From Neomicrococcus aestuarii (GTDB lineage Bacteria; Actinomycetota; Actinomycetes; Actinomycetales; Micrococcaceae), in assembly GCF_014201135.1 (NCBI RefSeq), contig NZ_JACHDR010000002.1, positions 1-60,939 on the forward strand: a DNA stretch of 60,939 nt, read 5' to 3'. Positions 41,851 to 49,435 of this stretch are shown piece by piece; positions within the stretch are counted from its first letter, which is position 1; the number at the start of each line of letters is the position of its first letter. The notes beneath the pieces were generated by a model, which was given only the letters and a program-made list of their open reading frames with translations, was not told the origin of the DNA and did no database searches. The translations under genes were made by a program, and so were the position numbers.

Positions 41851-43026
41851 CTATGGCTTCAGCACCACCTTGATGCAGCCGTCTTGCTTCTTCTGAAACT
41901 TCTCGTACATCTCCGGCGCCTCGTCCAGGGACGCGGTGTGCGTCTTGAGGTCGAGAACCCCCAACGGGTCCGAAGGATCGTCGACAAGCGGCAAGAGGTC
42001 ATCGGTCCACCGCTTCACGTTGCACTGGCCCATGCGTAGCTGGATCTGCTTGTCGAACATCGTGAGCATTGGGAGGGGGTCCTTCATGCCGCCGTACACC
42101 CCGCTGATGGAGACCGTTCCGCCGCGCCGAACGGCGTCGACGGCGGTGTACAGTGCGGCGAGCCTGTCCACCCCGGCCGTCTCCATCGCCTTGCGGCCCA
42201 GCGGGGACGGCAGCAGCCCCACCGCCTGATGGGCCGCACCGGCCACGGGTGAGCCGTGAGCCTCCATACCGACCGCGTCCACCACGGAATCCGGACCGCG
42301 GCCGTCCGTGAGGTCCTTCAGCTGCTCCGCTACGTCGCCGGAGAAGTCCAGCGTCTCGATGCCGTAACGTTCGGCCATGGAGCGCCGCTCGGGGACCGGG
42401 TCCACCGCGAGCACCCGGTAGCCCAAGTGCCGGCCGATCCGGGCGGACATCTGACCGATCGGGCCTAAGCCCAGCACGGCCAGGGAGCCACCCGACGGGG
42501 GCGCGGCATACTGCACGGCCTGCCACGCCGTGGGCACTACGTCGGAGAGGAACAGGTAGCGCTCGTCCTCGCCGGTGTTCGGGACCTTAATGGGTCCGTA
42601 GTCCGCGTGTGGGACACGCAAATACTCGGCCTGCCCGCCGGGCACCGAACCGTACAGGCGGGAGTAGCCCAAGAAGGCTGCACCGCTGTTGTACTCCCGG
42701 ACCTGGGTCGTCTCGCACTGAGACTGCAAGCCCTGCTTGCACATGAAGCAGTGGCCGCAGGAGACGTTGAAGGGAATCACCACGCGGTCCCCGGCCTTGA
42801 TATGGGTAACGGCGGAGCCGACCTCTTCCACGATCCCCATGGGCTCGTGGCCGATGACGTCGCCTTTGTCCATGAACGGGGTGAGCACCTCATACAAGTG
42901 CAGGTCCGACCCGCAGATGGCGGTCGAGGTGATCCGCACGATCGCGTCCGTGGGCTCTTGGATCCGGGGATCCGGAACCTCCTCGACGCTCACGGACCGC
43001 TTCCCCTGCCATGTCAGAGCCTTCAT
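41851..43026 (-). CDS. Zinc-dependent alcohol dehydrogenase (FDH-like MDR)
   Basis: The 391-residue medium-chain dehydrogenase has catalytic zinc ligands Cys in AICGSDLH and His-Glu in IGHEPMG. The structural zinc cluster is CGHCFMCKQGLQSQC, and the Rossmann motif GLGPIGQ lies near residue 190. The 30-residue insert after DAVGMEAHG is typical of glutathione-independent formaldehyde dehydrogenase-like members. It oxidises an alcohol or aldehyde with NAD(P). It is isolated between two copies of a 290-bp duplication and is more GC-rich than its flanks, which suggests recent gain. Confidence 0.93.
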   Translation of the reverse strand: MKALTWQGKRSVSVEEVPDPRIQEPTDAIVRITSTAICGSDLHLYEVLTPFMDKGDVIGHEPMGIVEEVGSAVTHIKAGDRVVIPFNVSCGHCFMCKQGLQSQCETTQVREYNSGAAFLGYSRLYGSVPGGQAEYLRVPHADYGPIKVPNTGEDERYLFLSDVVPTAWQAVQYAAPPSGGSLAVLGLGPIGQMSARIGRHLGYRVLAVDPVPERRSMAERYGIETLDFSGDVAEQLKDLTDGRGPDSVVDAVGMEAHGSPVAGAAHQAVGLLPSPLGRKAMETAGVDRLAALYTAVDAVRRGGTVSISGVYGGMKDPLPMLTMFDKQIQLRMGQCNVKRWTDDLLPLVDDPSDPLGVLDLKTHTASLDEAPEMYEKFQKKQDGCIKVVLKP

Positions 43027-43399
43027 ACGTCCTCCTTCTCAGGGCTGCCCCCCGGGCCGGGATGACAGCCTGCTGATCTGTCCGGTGTGACCGATACTAC
43101 TATGACGTCTCGTTCTGATGAGCCCGGTGGGTCGCCGGTGAGTATCGCTCGGGATGTGTTAATTGAGCTCGCTATACCGAAGCGCCCTAGGTTTTTTGCC
43201 ACTTTCGTCGACTTGAGCGAGGCCTACGACGTAGCAAGCGTGGCCTGTTTCGTCGAGCAATATTCCGAGTGGCGGTTGGGGCGTTCGACGTGCACTTCAT
43301 TGGATTGGTTGTTTTAGGCCTTGGAGCAACGTGTCAGAGGTTCGTGCATGCCCCACACTCGTGTCCGTAAGTGTGTCTGCTCTGGGTGAGCGTGTGGAG
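43027..43399. other. Region without a confident gene
   Basis: A 76-codon frame (43087-43317, starting MTDTTMTSRSDEPGG) has no recognisable domain and no clear ribosome site. From 43330 the conserved 3' segment of structured repeat copy 3 begins. Confidence 0.4.
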
Positions 43400-43687
43400 T
43401 GTGTGCGGCTGGTTGTTGAGGGTCCTGCTGTGCATATTGTGGGCGGGTGGAGACCTTTGAGGAGTCTCAGGCCGTCCACAGTGTGTGCAGGGGGCAACGT
43501 TCCGCAAGTCCGAGTGGGTGTTCAAAAGGGCAGTTCTCGCGTGCTAGAACTGCCCTTTTCTTGTTGGGTGTGGTTATTTTTCGTTGCCGGCGTCTTTTTC
43601 TTTGGATGATTGCTGGTTGGTGGTGCCTGGTTGTTGGGGGCCGATTTGGTTGGTGGTGCGGCCAGTTTCGGGGAAGTTGGCTTGCTT
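43400..43687. repeat. 290-bp direct duplication, copy 2 (includes structured repeat copy 3)
   Basis: Matches 41511-41800. Here the coding part is the intact C-terminus of the DUF4192 gene. The structured core (about 43425-43498) pairs GCATATTGTGG with CCACAGTGTGT around an inner GAGAC/GTCTC stem. The conserved segment continues to about 43330. Confidence 0.85.
43524..43559 (-). terminator. Terminator of the DUF4192 operon
   Basis: AAAAGGGCAGTTCT and its complement form a perfect 14-bp stem with an 8-nt loop, ending in TTTT on both strands, 15 bp after the DUF4192 stop. Confidence 0.85.
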
Positions 43688-44701
43688 TGATTTGTTCCGC
43701 TCTGCGAACAGGTCGGCTTCGCGGAGGGTTGTGCCGAGACCGGCGTTTACGTTGTTGAGGAGGTCTTGCAGTTTGTGGGGTGGGAAGCCGGCTTCGACAG
43801 CGGTGCTGACCATGCCCGCGATGGACGCGTCGGGGTGGTTGGGTGGTACTTGGAGGGCTAGTTGTTTGCCGCCGATGACGTCGCCGGCGGTGTAGTGCTT
43901 GATGCCTCCGACAGCTCCGAGGAGCCCTATGTATTCGGGTGGGCAGGCGAGGAATGCTTGGCGGAGTACTTCGGCTTGTGGTCGTGATGCGGTGTCGTGG
44001 GTGATGATGAGGTCACGAACGAGTGTTGAGCTGTCCATGAGGGCTGCTAGGCGCGGGTAGTCGGTGTCTCGTGGTTGTTCACCGGGGGTGGCGAGACGGT
44101 CCAGGATGTCGAGTGTTCCGGTTCCGCGGTCGACGTGTTTCTGGTTGTTGATGGCGTCGATTTCGGGCGGGGGTAGTGGTTGCCAGGTGCTGGTTCCGGT
44201 GTGTTCGTAAGAGTTTTTCGCGTCATCGAGACTGGCTGCTGGCGAGCTTCCGAGGAGCGCGCCGATGGCGTCAACTCTGTCGGATTTGAGGGGCTCCGGG
44301 AGAGTCCATTCGTCGAGGTTGGGGAGGTATGTTTCCACGGTTTGGGCTGCGAGGTCGATGTGCAGCTGGATGATGAGCGGGTTTTGCGTTGCGTCGAGTT
44401 GTGTGCGGAGTCCTTCTTCGACGGCGTGTGCGCGGGCTTTGCCGTGTTCGCCGTAGGAGGCGATGGTGATCATGTTGGGGTGGCAGTCGTAGCGGCCGAT
44501 GATCTGGAGTGTTTTGGCTGCTTGTTCTGAGAAGTGTTGGGACTCTTCAGTGTTGGTGGGGGCGATGTCGAAGGTGACGAATTGGTCGTCCTCACGGTCT
44601 CCGAAGCCGAAGATGACGACGTGGCGGTCGTCGGGGCGGAATTCGATGAGTTGTGGGACGAGGGCAGCGAGTTCTGCTGGTTCGCCGAGGGGGTTACTCA
44701 C
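43574..44701 (-). CDS. DUF4192 family protein, paralog 2
   Basis: 375 residues from GTG 44701, overlapping the small upstream gene (GTGA). The N-terminal domain (ELAALVPQLIEFRPDDRHVVIFGFG) is DUF4192. The helical C-terminal part (LAALMDSSTLVRDLIITHDT, residues about 215-330) also occurs in the protein encoded at 44912. The tail KQANFPETGR ... DAGNEK is disordered and is duplicated at 41687. Function is unknown. The operon lies head-to-head with mobC-relaxase, suggesting a link to transfer or plasmid maintenance. Confidence 0.9.
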   Translation of the reverse strand: MSNPLGEPAELAALVPQLIEFRPDDRHVVIFGFGDREDDQFVTFDIAPTNTEESQHFSEQAAKTLQIIGRYDCHPNMITIASYGEHGKARAHAVEEGLRTQLDATQNPLIIQLHIDLAAQTVETYLPNLDEWTLPEPLKSDRVDAIGALLGSSPAASLDDAKNSYEHTGTSTWQPLPPPEIDAINNQKHVDRGTGTLDILDRLATPGEQPRDTDYPRLAALMDSSTLVRDLIITHDTASRPQAEVLRQAFLACPPEYIGLLGAVGGIKHYTAGDVIGGKQLALQVPPNHPDASIAGMVSTAVEAGFPPHKLQDLLNNVNAGLGTTLREADLFAERNKSKQANFPETGRTTNQIGPQQPGTTNQQSSKEKDAGNEK

Positions 44702-44859
44702 TTGCTCTCCTGACCTTTATTGGATGTGGGGGTTTTTGTGGGTGGTGGTCCGATGCGTAGATCGGGAATCTGGGTCACGGGCCCTGTTTGTGCTGCTTCG
44801 TGTTCTCCGATGGCGGCGTCGAAGGCTTTCTCGACGGGGCTCTGGGAGTTCGGTTCCAT
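44698..44859 (-). CDS. Small hypothetical protein
   Basis: A 53-residue product with AGGAGA 7 nt before ATG 44859. Sequence: MEPNSQSPVEKAFDAAIGEH, then EAAQTGPVTQIPDLRIGPPP and a Lys/Thr-rich tail. No domain is recognised. It sits in a minus-strand operon between the DUF4192-like C-terminal protein and DUF4192 paralog 2, overlapping the latter by 4 bp, which supports it being translated. Confidence 0.7.
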   Translation of the reverse strand: MEPNSQSPVEKAFDAAIGEHEAAQTGPVTQIPDLRIGPPPTKTPTSNKGQESK

Positions 44860-44911
44860 GATGTTTTCTCCTGTTTTTGCTGACGCTGATGCTTGGCCGG
44901 TTGGTGGCCGT

Positions 44912-45532
44912 TTATTTGCCGAGCTCGTTGCCGGCATCGGGGGCGGGTGGTTCGTGTTTTGCTGTGGTGCCGGGGGTGTCCGTGTCGCGGCCTGCGGGGA
45001 AGGATGCTTGGCGGTATTTGTTCCGGTCGTGCACACCGTCGGCTTCGTCGATGTGTGGTGGTAGGGCTTCGGCGATGCGATCGATGACCTTCTTGAAGGC
45101 TTGAGGGGATGCCATGGTGAGGCGGGCTTGGGTGATGGTTTCTCGCCAGGGGCCGTCGGCATCGTTGGTGGGGATGTTGTTGATTAGTGGCATGGCTGCT
45201 CGGTAGTTGCCTTGGGCTGCGTAGGTGACGGCCGCCGGCACGGCGAGGTCTTGTCGGTGGGTGGCCGGTGCTGTGTTGTGTAGGTCTTGGAGGACCGCGG
45301 ATTTGGCGGGTGTTTGGGTGGCGTCGAGGGTGACTTGGTCGCGCACGAGGGGTGAGCTGGTGATCAGTGCCGCTAATCGTGGGTAGAGGCTGGTGGGTTC
45401 GTCGAGGGAACTGGTGGCGATGGATTGGAGTAGGTAGGAGGCTTCGGTGCTGCGCACCGAGGGCCGGTGGTTTTGGATGTGGTGAAGTTCAGAGTCGTTG
45501 AGTGGTTTCCATGTGGTGTTGTTTTGGCTCAT
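44912..45532 (-). CDS. DUF4192-related protein lacking the N-terminal domain
   Basis: The 206-residue protein has AGGAGAAGAAC before its ATG. It aligns with the C-terminal helical half of DUF4192 paralog 2: LYPRLAALITSSPLVRDQVT versus DYPRLAALMDSSTLVRDLII. It ends with the same kind of disordered tail (RNKYRQASFPAGR ... DAGNELGK). The alpha/beta DUF4192 domain is absent, yet the good ribosome site and the intact start suggest a functional stand-alone helical protein rather than a remnant. It belongs to the same four-gene minus-strand operon. Confidence 0.85.
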   Translation of the reverse strand: MSQNNTTWKPLNDSELHHIQNHRPSVRSTEASYLLQSIATSSLDEPTSLYPRLAALITSSPLVRDQVTLDATQTPAKSAVLQDLHNTAPATHRQDLAVPAAVTYAAQGNYRAAMPLINNIPTNDADGPWRETITQARLTMASPQAFKKVIDRIAEALPPHIDEADGVHDRNKYRQASFPAGRDTDTPGTTAKHEPPAPDAGNELGK

Positions 45533-45577
45533 GTTCTTCTCCTGGCTGTACGTCGGTGTGGATCGTGGGGCCGGGGC

Positions 45578-45919
45578 TCACTGGTGCTCGGGCGGCATGA
45601 CCGCTGGTGGGTTGGCCGGAGGGCGGGTTCGTGGGGCGCGTTTGGTGGTGCGTGGATCTGTGAGTCCGAGCTTGCGGAGTTCGGCTGGGCTGTTGCCGGC
45701 GGTCACGGCTGCTTGGAATGAGCGGGCGTGGTCGTCCTTGATGGTTTTGAGCTCTGTGTCGAGCTGCTTTTTGAAGTCCTCGAGTCGCTTCTTGTGGTTG
45801 GCTTCTGCGTTGATGACGGCTTGGCGGGCGGTGGCGAGAGCGCTGATGGCGTCGAGTTTTTTGGTGTGTTCCTCGCGTGCTTTGGCGAGGATTTCTTCAA
45901 CGGATTGATGAGTGGCCAT
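45578..45919 (-). CDS. Coiled-coil protein
   Basis: A 113-residue protein. Residues 5-80 form a charged coiled coil (EEILAKAREEHTKKLDAISA, KKRLEDFKKQLDTELKTI), then a basic Pro/Arg-rich tail (TTKRAPRTRPPANPPA). It is the first gene of the DUF4192 operon, divergent from mobC, with AGGATGAG before the ATG. Small coiled-coil proteins beside relaxase genes may be mobilization accessories, but no family is recognised. Confidence 0.75.
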   Translation of the reverse strand: MATHQSVEEILAKAREEHTKKLDAISALATARQAVINAEANHKKRLEDFKKQLDTELKTIKDDHARSFQAAVTAGNSPAELRKLGLTDPRTTKRAPRTRPPANPPAVMPPEHQ

Positions 45920-45999
45920 GTACTCATCCTATGAACGGAACAATGGCGTGGGTACTAGCCATTCGTCTATGTGGATAACCCTCAGAATCTGTAAGACTG

Positions 46000-46116
46000 A
46001 GCATGGACCGCCCGCGGAAGCGGAGCGGAGCAAGCTATAGATTTAGCCGGGCTAAATCGCTTGCGAATCTTGCTGCTTGGCAGGGTTCGTGACACACTCG
46101 AATCAGTTTTGATCGT
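46000..46116. other. Candidate oriT region
   Basis: The divergent region upstream of mobC contains the perfect dyad GATTTAGCC-g-GGCTAAATC (46040-46058), a purine-rich GGAAGCGGAGCGGAGC run just before it and further short repeats (TTGCGAATCTTGCTGC). Relaxase genes of this type usually lie next to their oriT, so the nick site is expected here. The exact nic site cannot be read. Confidence 0.5.
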
Positions 46117-46149
46117 GTGTGGCGTTGCACTGTGCTGGAGGTGAATTGG

Positions 46150-46530
46150 ATGGATCGGAAGCGGCAGGCGAACGTGACGGGAGGCCGTCCGATTCGTCGT
46201 GAGGTGAAGTTGAGTGTGAGCGAGGATGCTGCGCTGCGGGTTGCTGCTGCGTCGATGGGGGTGACGGTTCCGCGGTTGCTGAAGGAGTCAGCGTTGAGCG
46301 CGTCTCGTGGAGAGACGGTCACGGAGCGGCATGAGCTGATCAAGGAATTGTTTTTGGTGCAGCGCGCGATTGCTGCTGTGGGTAACAACATTAACCAGAT
46401 CGCCAGGGCAGCGAATGCGACGGGTGAGATCTCGGAGGAGTTGCAGGGCAGTCTGGTGTACGCACGCAGTGTGCTCAAGCGCATGGATGCTGTTTTGGAG
46501 TCATTGAGTTTGGATGGTGGCCAGTCATGA
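46150..46530 (+). CDS. mobC: MobC-like mobilization protein
   Basis: The 126-residue protein has GGAGGTG 6 nt before ATG 46150; an upstream in-frame GTG is discarded. It has an RHH-like N-terminus (EVKLSVSEDAALRVAAASMGVTVPRLL, in part) and the MobC core LVQRAIAAVGNNINQIARAAN. MobC binds oriT and helps the relaxase load. It overlaps the relaxase start by 4 bp (ATGA). The dyad at 46040-46058 is its probable site. Confidence 0.93.
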   Translation: MDRKRQANVTGGRPIRREVKLSVSEDAALRVAAASMGVTVPRLLKESALSASRGETVTERHELIKELFLVQRAIAAVGNNINQIARAANATGEISEELQGSLVYARSVLKRMDAVLESLSLDGGQS

Positions 46531-47963
46531 TTCCTAACATCACTCGAGGTGACCGGATGGCCGGGTTGATGGCGTACTTGGTGGGTCCTGGACGTGCGAA
46601 TGAGCACGAGAATCCGCACTTGGTGGCCGGTGATGATCGAGTGCTTTTCGCGGTCGATCACGATGGCGAATTATCGTCGTATGACGCGTTTGAGATCGCG
46701 TCAGTGTTGTCTCAACCGCAACGCGTTCACGGGACGAAAGTGAAGTCCCCAGTGAACGTGTGGGACGAGGAACTGGGTCAGAACGTGAGGGTCGGTTCGA
46801 CGCGTGCGGAGGTGTGGCATTGCTCCTTGTCGCTGGCTGCCGAGGAAGGCAAAATCGATGACGCGAAGTGGTCGAAGATCGCGAACGAGTTTGTGAACCG
46901 GATGGGGTTCATTGACCCCGATGGTGCGAAGTCATCTCGCTGGGCTGCGGTGCATCATGGTGCCTCGAAGAATGGTAATGACCACATTCATATTGTGGTG
47001 CAGATGGTGCGTGAGGACGGTACGAAAGCGAACGTCCACAACGACTTCTACCGGTCGCAACAGGTGTGTCGGGAGTTGGAGAAAGAGTTCGAGCTGCAAC
47101 TGCTGGAGAGCCAGGAGAAGGGTCTTGGTCTGGCCGGGGATAAGCCAGCAGAACGCACGCGTGCTACCCGTGAAGTAGCACCACAGTCGGCACCGTTTGA
47201 GTTGCGCCGGCGGATGCGCGCAGCCCTAGCAACAAGCAGCACCGAGGCGCAGTACGTGCAACGGCTGTTGGATATGGGCGTTCGTGTTGCTCCCTCGTTT
47301 GAGAAGGGCTCACGAACGCAGGTGCGCGGGTACAAAGTCGCGATCGCCGGTGCCAAGAATGAGGACGGACACACGATCTGGTACACGCCCTCAAAGCTGG
47401 ACCGGACCCTGGGGTGGCCGCAGATCCAGCAACGCTTCGGCGGCCGCGAACACGATGAAGCAGTCTCACTTTTGGTGAGTCTGCACAATTCTCAGGACGT
47501 GCCAGCGCCGCAGATTCGCTTGCACGGCTTTGATCCAATCAGGGCTGAACGGTTGATGAGCGGCAAGGCCGGCCCGGATACGTTGGCGAACATTTACGCG
47601 CGGGTGTCGATGCAGCTCGAGAAAGACCGGCCGGGTGCTTTTGCACGGTTGAGCGAGAACTACGCCAGGGCAGCCCAAGGACGCGGCAACGCTGCGTACG
47701 CTGTACGCATTGGTGCACGTTTTGCGTCGAAGGATTCCACTCGCGGATGGCTGGCCGTGATTCAACAGGCGAACCGGCTCGGTCGCGCGATGACCGCAAC
47801 ACAACTGATGACTGAACGACCCCGGCTTGCACGCTCGACAGCAGCACTGCTCGAGCACGCGAACCGCACCCTTGAAACTGCCACTACATCCACTACTACA
47901 GATCGACCATTTGATTATCGTCTCGGACGATACCGGGATACCGGACGAGGCCACGGACTCTAG
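46527..47963 (+). CDS. HUH relaxase
   Basis: A 478-residue relaxase/mobilization nuclease. The candidate nicking Tyr lies in MAYLVGPG near residue 17. The HUH metal motif is GNDHIHIVVQM near residue 155, preceded by the HHGASKNG segment. The C-terminal half is helical (EAVSLLVSLHNS, MQLEKDRPGAFARLSENYARA) with no helicase domain, so unwinding is left to host enzymes. It nicks oriT and pilots the strand to the VirD4-like coupling protein encoded at 50.9-52.6 kb. Confidence 0.93.
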   Translation: MIPNITRGDRMAGLMAYLVGPGRANEHENPHLVAGDDRVLFAVDHDGELSSYDAFEIASVLSQPQRVHGTKVKSPVNVWDEELGQNVRVGSTRAEVWHCSLSLAAEEGKIDDAKWSKIANEFVNRMGFIDPDGAKSSRWAAVHHGASKNGNDHIHIVVQMVREDGTKANVHNDFYRSQQVCRELEKEFELQLLESQEKGLGLAGDKPAERTRATREVAPQSAPFELRRRMRAALATSSTEAQYVQRLLDMGVRVAPSFEKGSRTQVRGYKVAIAGAKNEDGHTIWYTPSKLDRTLGWPQIQQRFGGREHDEAVSLLVSLHNSQDVPAPQIRLHGFDPIRAERLMSGKAGPDTLANIYARVSMQLEKDRPGAFARLSENYARAAQGRGNAAYAVRIGARFASKDSTRGWLAVIQQANRLGRAMTATQLMTERPRLARSTAALLEHANRTLETATTSTTTDRPFDYRLGRYRDTGRGHGL

Positions 47964-47972
47964 GAGGACATC

Positions 47973-48824
47973 ATGGAGGCGCACGAAGAATCAGAAGTCG
48001 CAGAATCCCTCGGCCGCGTCCTACGCGTGGCTACCGGCGGGCAAATGCAGTTGATGGAAATGAACCAACGTCGCCGACAGATGACCGAGGCAGAGCGCCA
48101 GCGCGAAGATCAACAGAACGCCCGGCGCGACCAAGTCCTAGCAGCCGCGTTGCAACAGACGGTATTCACACGCGAGTACTGGCGCACCGCCGGCTCAGAA
48201 TCCATCGCCGATAACTTCACAGTGCTAGCGCAGCTTCGTGGGCAACACCCACAAGCTGAGACCGCGTACGGGCATATGAAGGACGTGCTGCGAACCGACT
48301 TTGGCATCAACGTTGAGGACGCCAACCGTGATCACCCGGACGCACTGTCCAAACAGCATCACGAGCTCCGAGATGCCCTGGATGATCACTTCGCCAAGAA
48401 ATACCTGGACGCGGAAGCAGACCAAACCTTGGCCGCAGGCACAGGCCGGAACGAACCAGAAGTAGTTGCTGAAGCTGGCGAGCTGCGCGAAGTGGCAGAT
48501 GAAGCCAAAGAATCCGAAGAAGCCCACCTGGACAAGGCTGCCGAACATGAAGCGGAAGCCGGTCAAGACCGTGTAAACGCAGCGGCCCAAGAAAGTGGTG
48601 CAGCACTAACAGCTGAACCTTACTCTAGGGCAACAGTCCAAGCACTGGCGCAGGTCCGTGAAACAGCAGGCGCTGAGGCTGCAGCCAGCCGAGAGACGCA
48701 GTCTAAGAACTTCCCACAAAGCCCGGACACGCAAATCAGTACAGGCACCACTCGTAAGCCGGCGCGACGAACCGGAAACCAACACACACCGGGCCGACGC
48801 AGAGAATCAGGACGAACCCGATGA
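47973..48824 (+). CDS. Mobilization-operon accessory protein
   Basis: The 283-residue protein has AGGAGG before its ATG. Residues 1-60 are a basic coiled coil (MNQRRRQMTEAERQREDQQN). A helical middle (YGHMKDVLRTDFGINVEDAN) leads to a long acidic, Ala/Glu-rich region and a basic disordered tail. It lies 9 bp after the relaxase and overlaps the next gene by 4 bp. No known domain is evident. A role in relaxosome assembly or coupling is inferred only from position. Confidence 0.8.
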   Translation: MEAHEESEVAESLGRVLRVATGGQMQLMEMNQRRRQMTEAERQREDQQNARRDQVLAAALQQTVFTREYWRTAGSESIADNFTVLAQLRGQHPQAETAYGHMKDVLRTDFGINVEDANRDHPDALSKQHHELRDALDDHFAKKYLDAEADQTLAAGTGRNEPEVVAEAGELREVADEAKESEEAHLDKAAEHEAEAGQDRVNAAAQESGAALTAEPYSRATVQALAQVRETAGAEAAASRETQSKNFPQSPDTQISTGTTRKPARRTGNQHTPGRRRESGRTR

Positions 48825-49213
48825 GCACCAACCCCTTCAGTGAAGAATCCGAAACCGAACCAACAAACGAAGAATCCACCCAACGAGAACTCTGCTACCC
48901 GAACGCCGAAGAATGGGTCAACAACTGGCTACTACCGCACTACCGACGCAACCCAGCCACCCACAAGTGGGACCCGCAATGGTGGCGCTACGAAGAAGTC
49001 GGCACCCTCATGGAAACCCTCTGGGAGACCTGGGAAAAAATGCGATGGGACGGAGCCGGCGGCATCGCCAACTACTTCCGCGACTACCTCTACCCGCTCA
49101 TGGACCGCATCACCGCACCAGACGGACCGTTCTGGGCGTTCGATCCGCCACTCAAAGAGGATGTACCCCCAACACTACCGAGTGAGCCAGCGCCAGACGG
49201 GTTCTACAACTAG
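48821..49213 (+). CDS. DUF4913 family protein
   Basis: A 130-residue protein with the DUF4913 core: EWVNNWLLPHYRR, then WDPQWWRYEEVGTLMETLWETW and IANYFRDYLYPLMDRI. The family is widespread in actinobacterial conjugative elements; its function is not established. It overlaps the preceding gene by 4 bp (ATGA) and closes the mobilization operon. The C-terminal PAPDGFYN recurs as PVPDGIYK at the end of the next fragment (49373). Confidence 0.9.
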   Translation: MSTNPFSEESETEPTNEESTQRELCYPNAEEWVNNWLLPHYRRNPATHKWDPQWWRYEEVGTLMETLWETWEKMRWDGAGGIANYFRDYLYPLMDRITAPDGPFWAFDPPLKEDVPPTLPSEPAPDGFYN

Positions 49214-49373
49214 ATGCAACAGCTTTGATCGAGTAGAGCTTCAGTGCATCCACGCAAGAGCGGAGGTTGGCAATCCGGCTACAGCTGTGACGGCGGGTGG
49301 AAGAGCTACTGCTTGGACAGCGCCTGACGTAAGCGCGACAAATGAACCAGTGCCAGACGGGATCTACAAATGA
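49214..49373 (+). pseudogene. Possible duplicated gene tail
   Basis: A frame ending NEPVPDGIYK with stop 49371 repeats the end of the DUF4913 protein (SEPAPDGFYN). About 28 bp are a direct repeat of 49185-49213. Upstream codons (HARAEVGNPATAVTAGGRAT) are plausible but have no start. It may be the remnant of a tandem DUF4913 gene or an alternative C-terminus. Confidence 0.4.
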
Positions 49374-49435
49374 GTTGGAGATTTGTGGTGAGCGCGGAAG
49401 GAACTGTTTGTTTCAGGTTCCGCCGCTAACTCTCA

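Noticed and set aside
43087-43317. 76-codon open frame after the alcohol dehydrogenase
   Set aside because: No clear ribosome site, no recognisable domain, and it lies in a recombined junction region.
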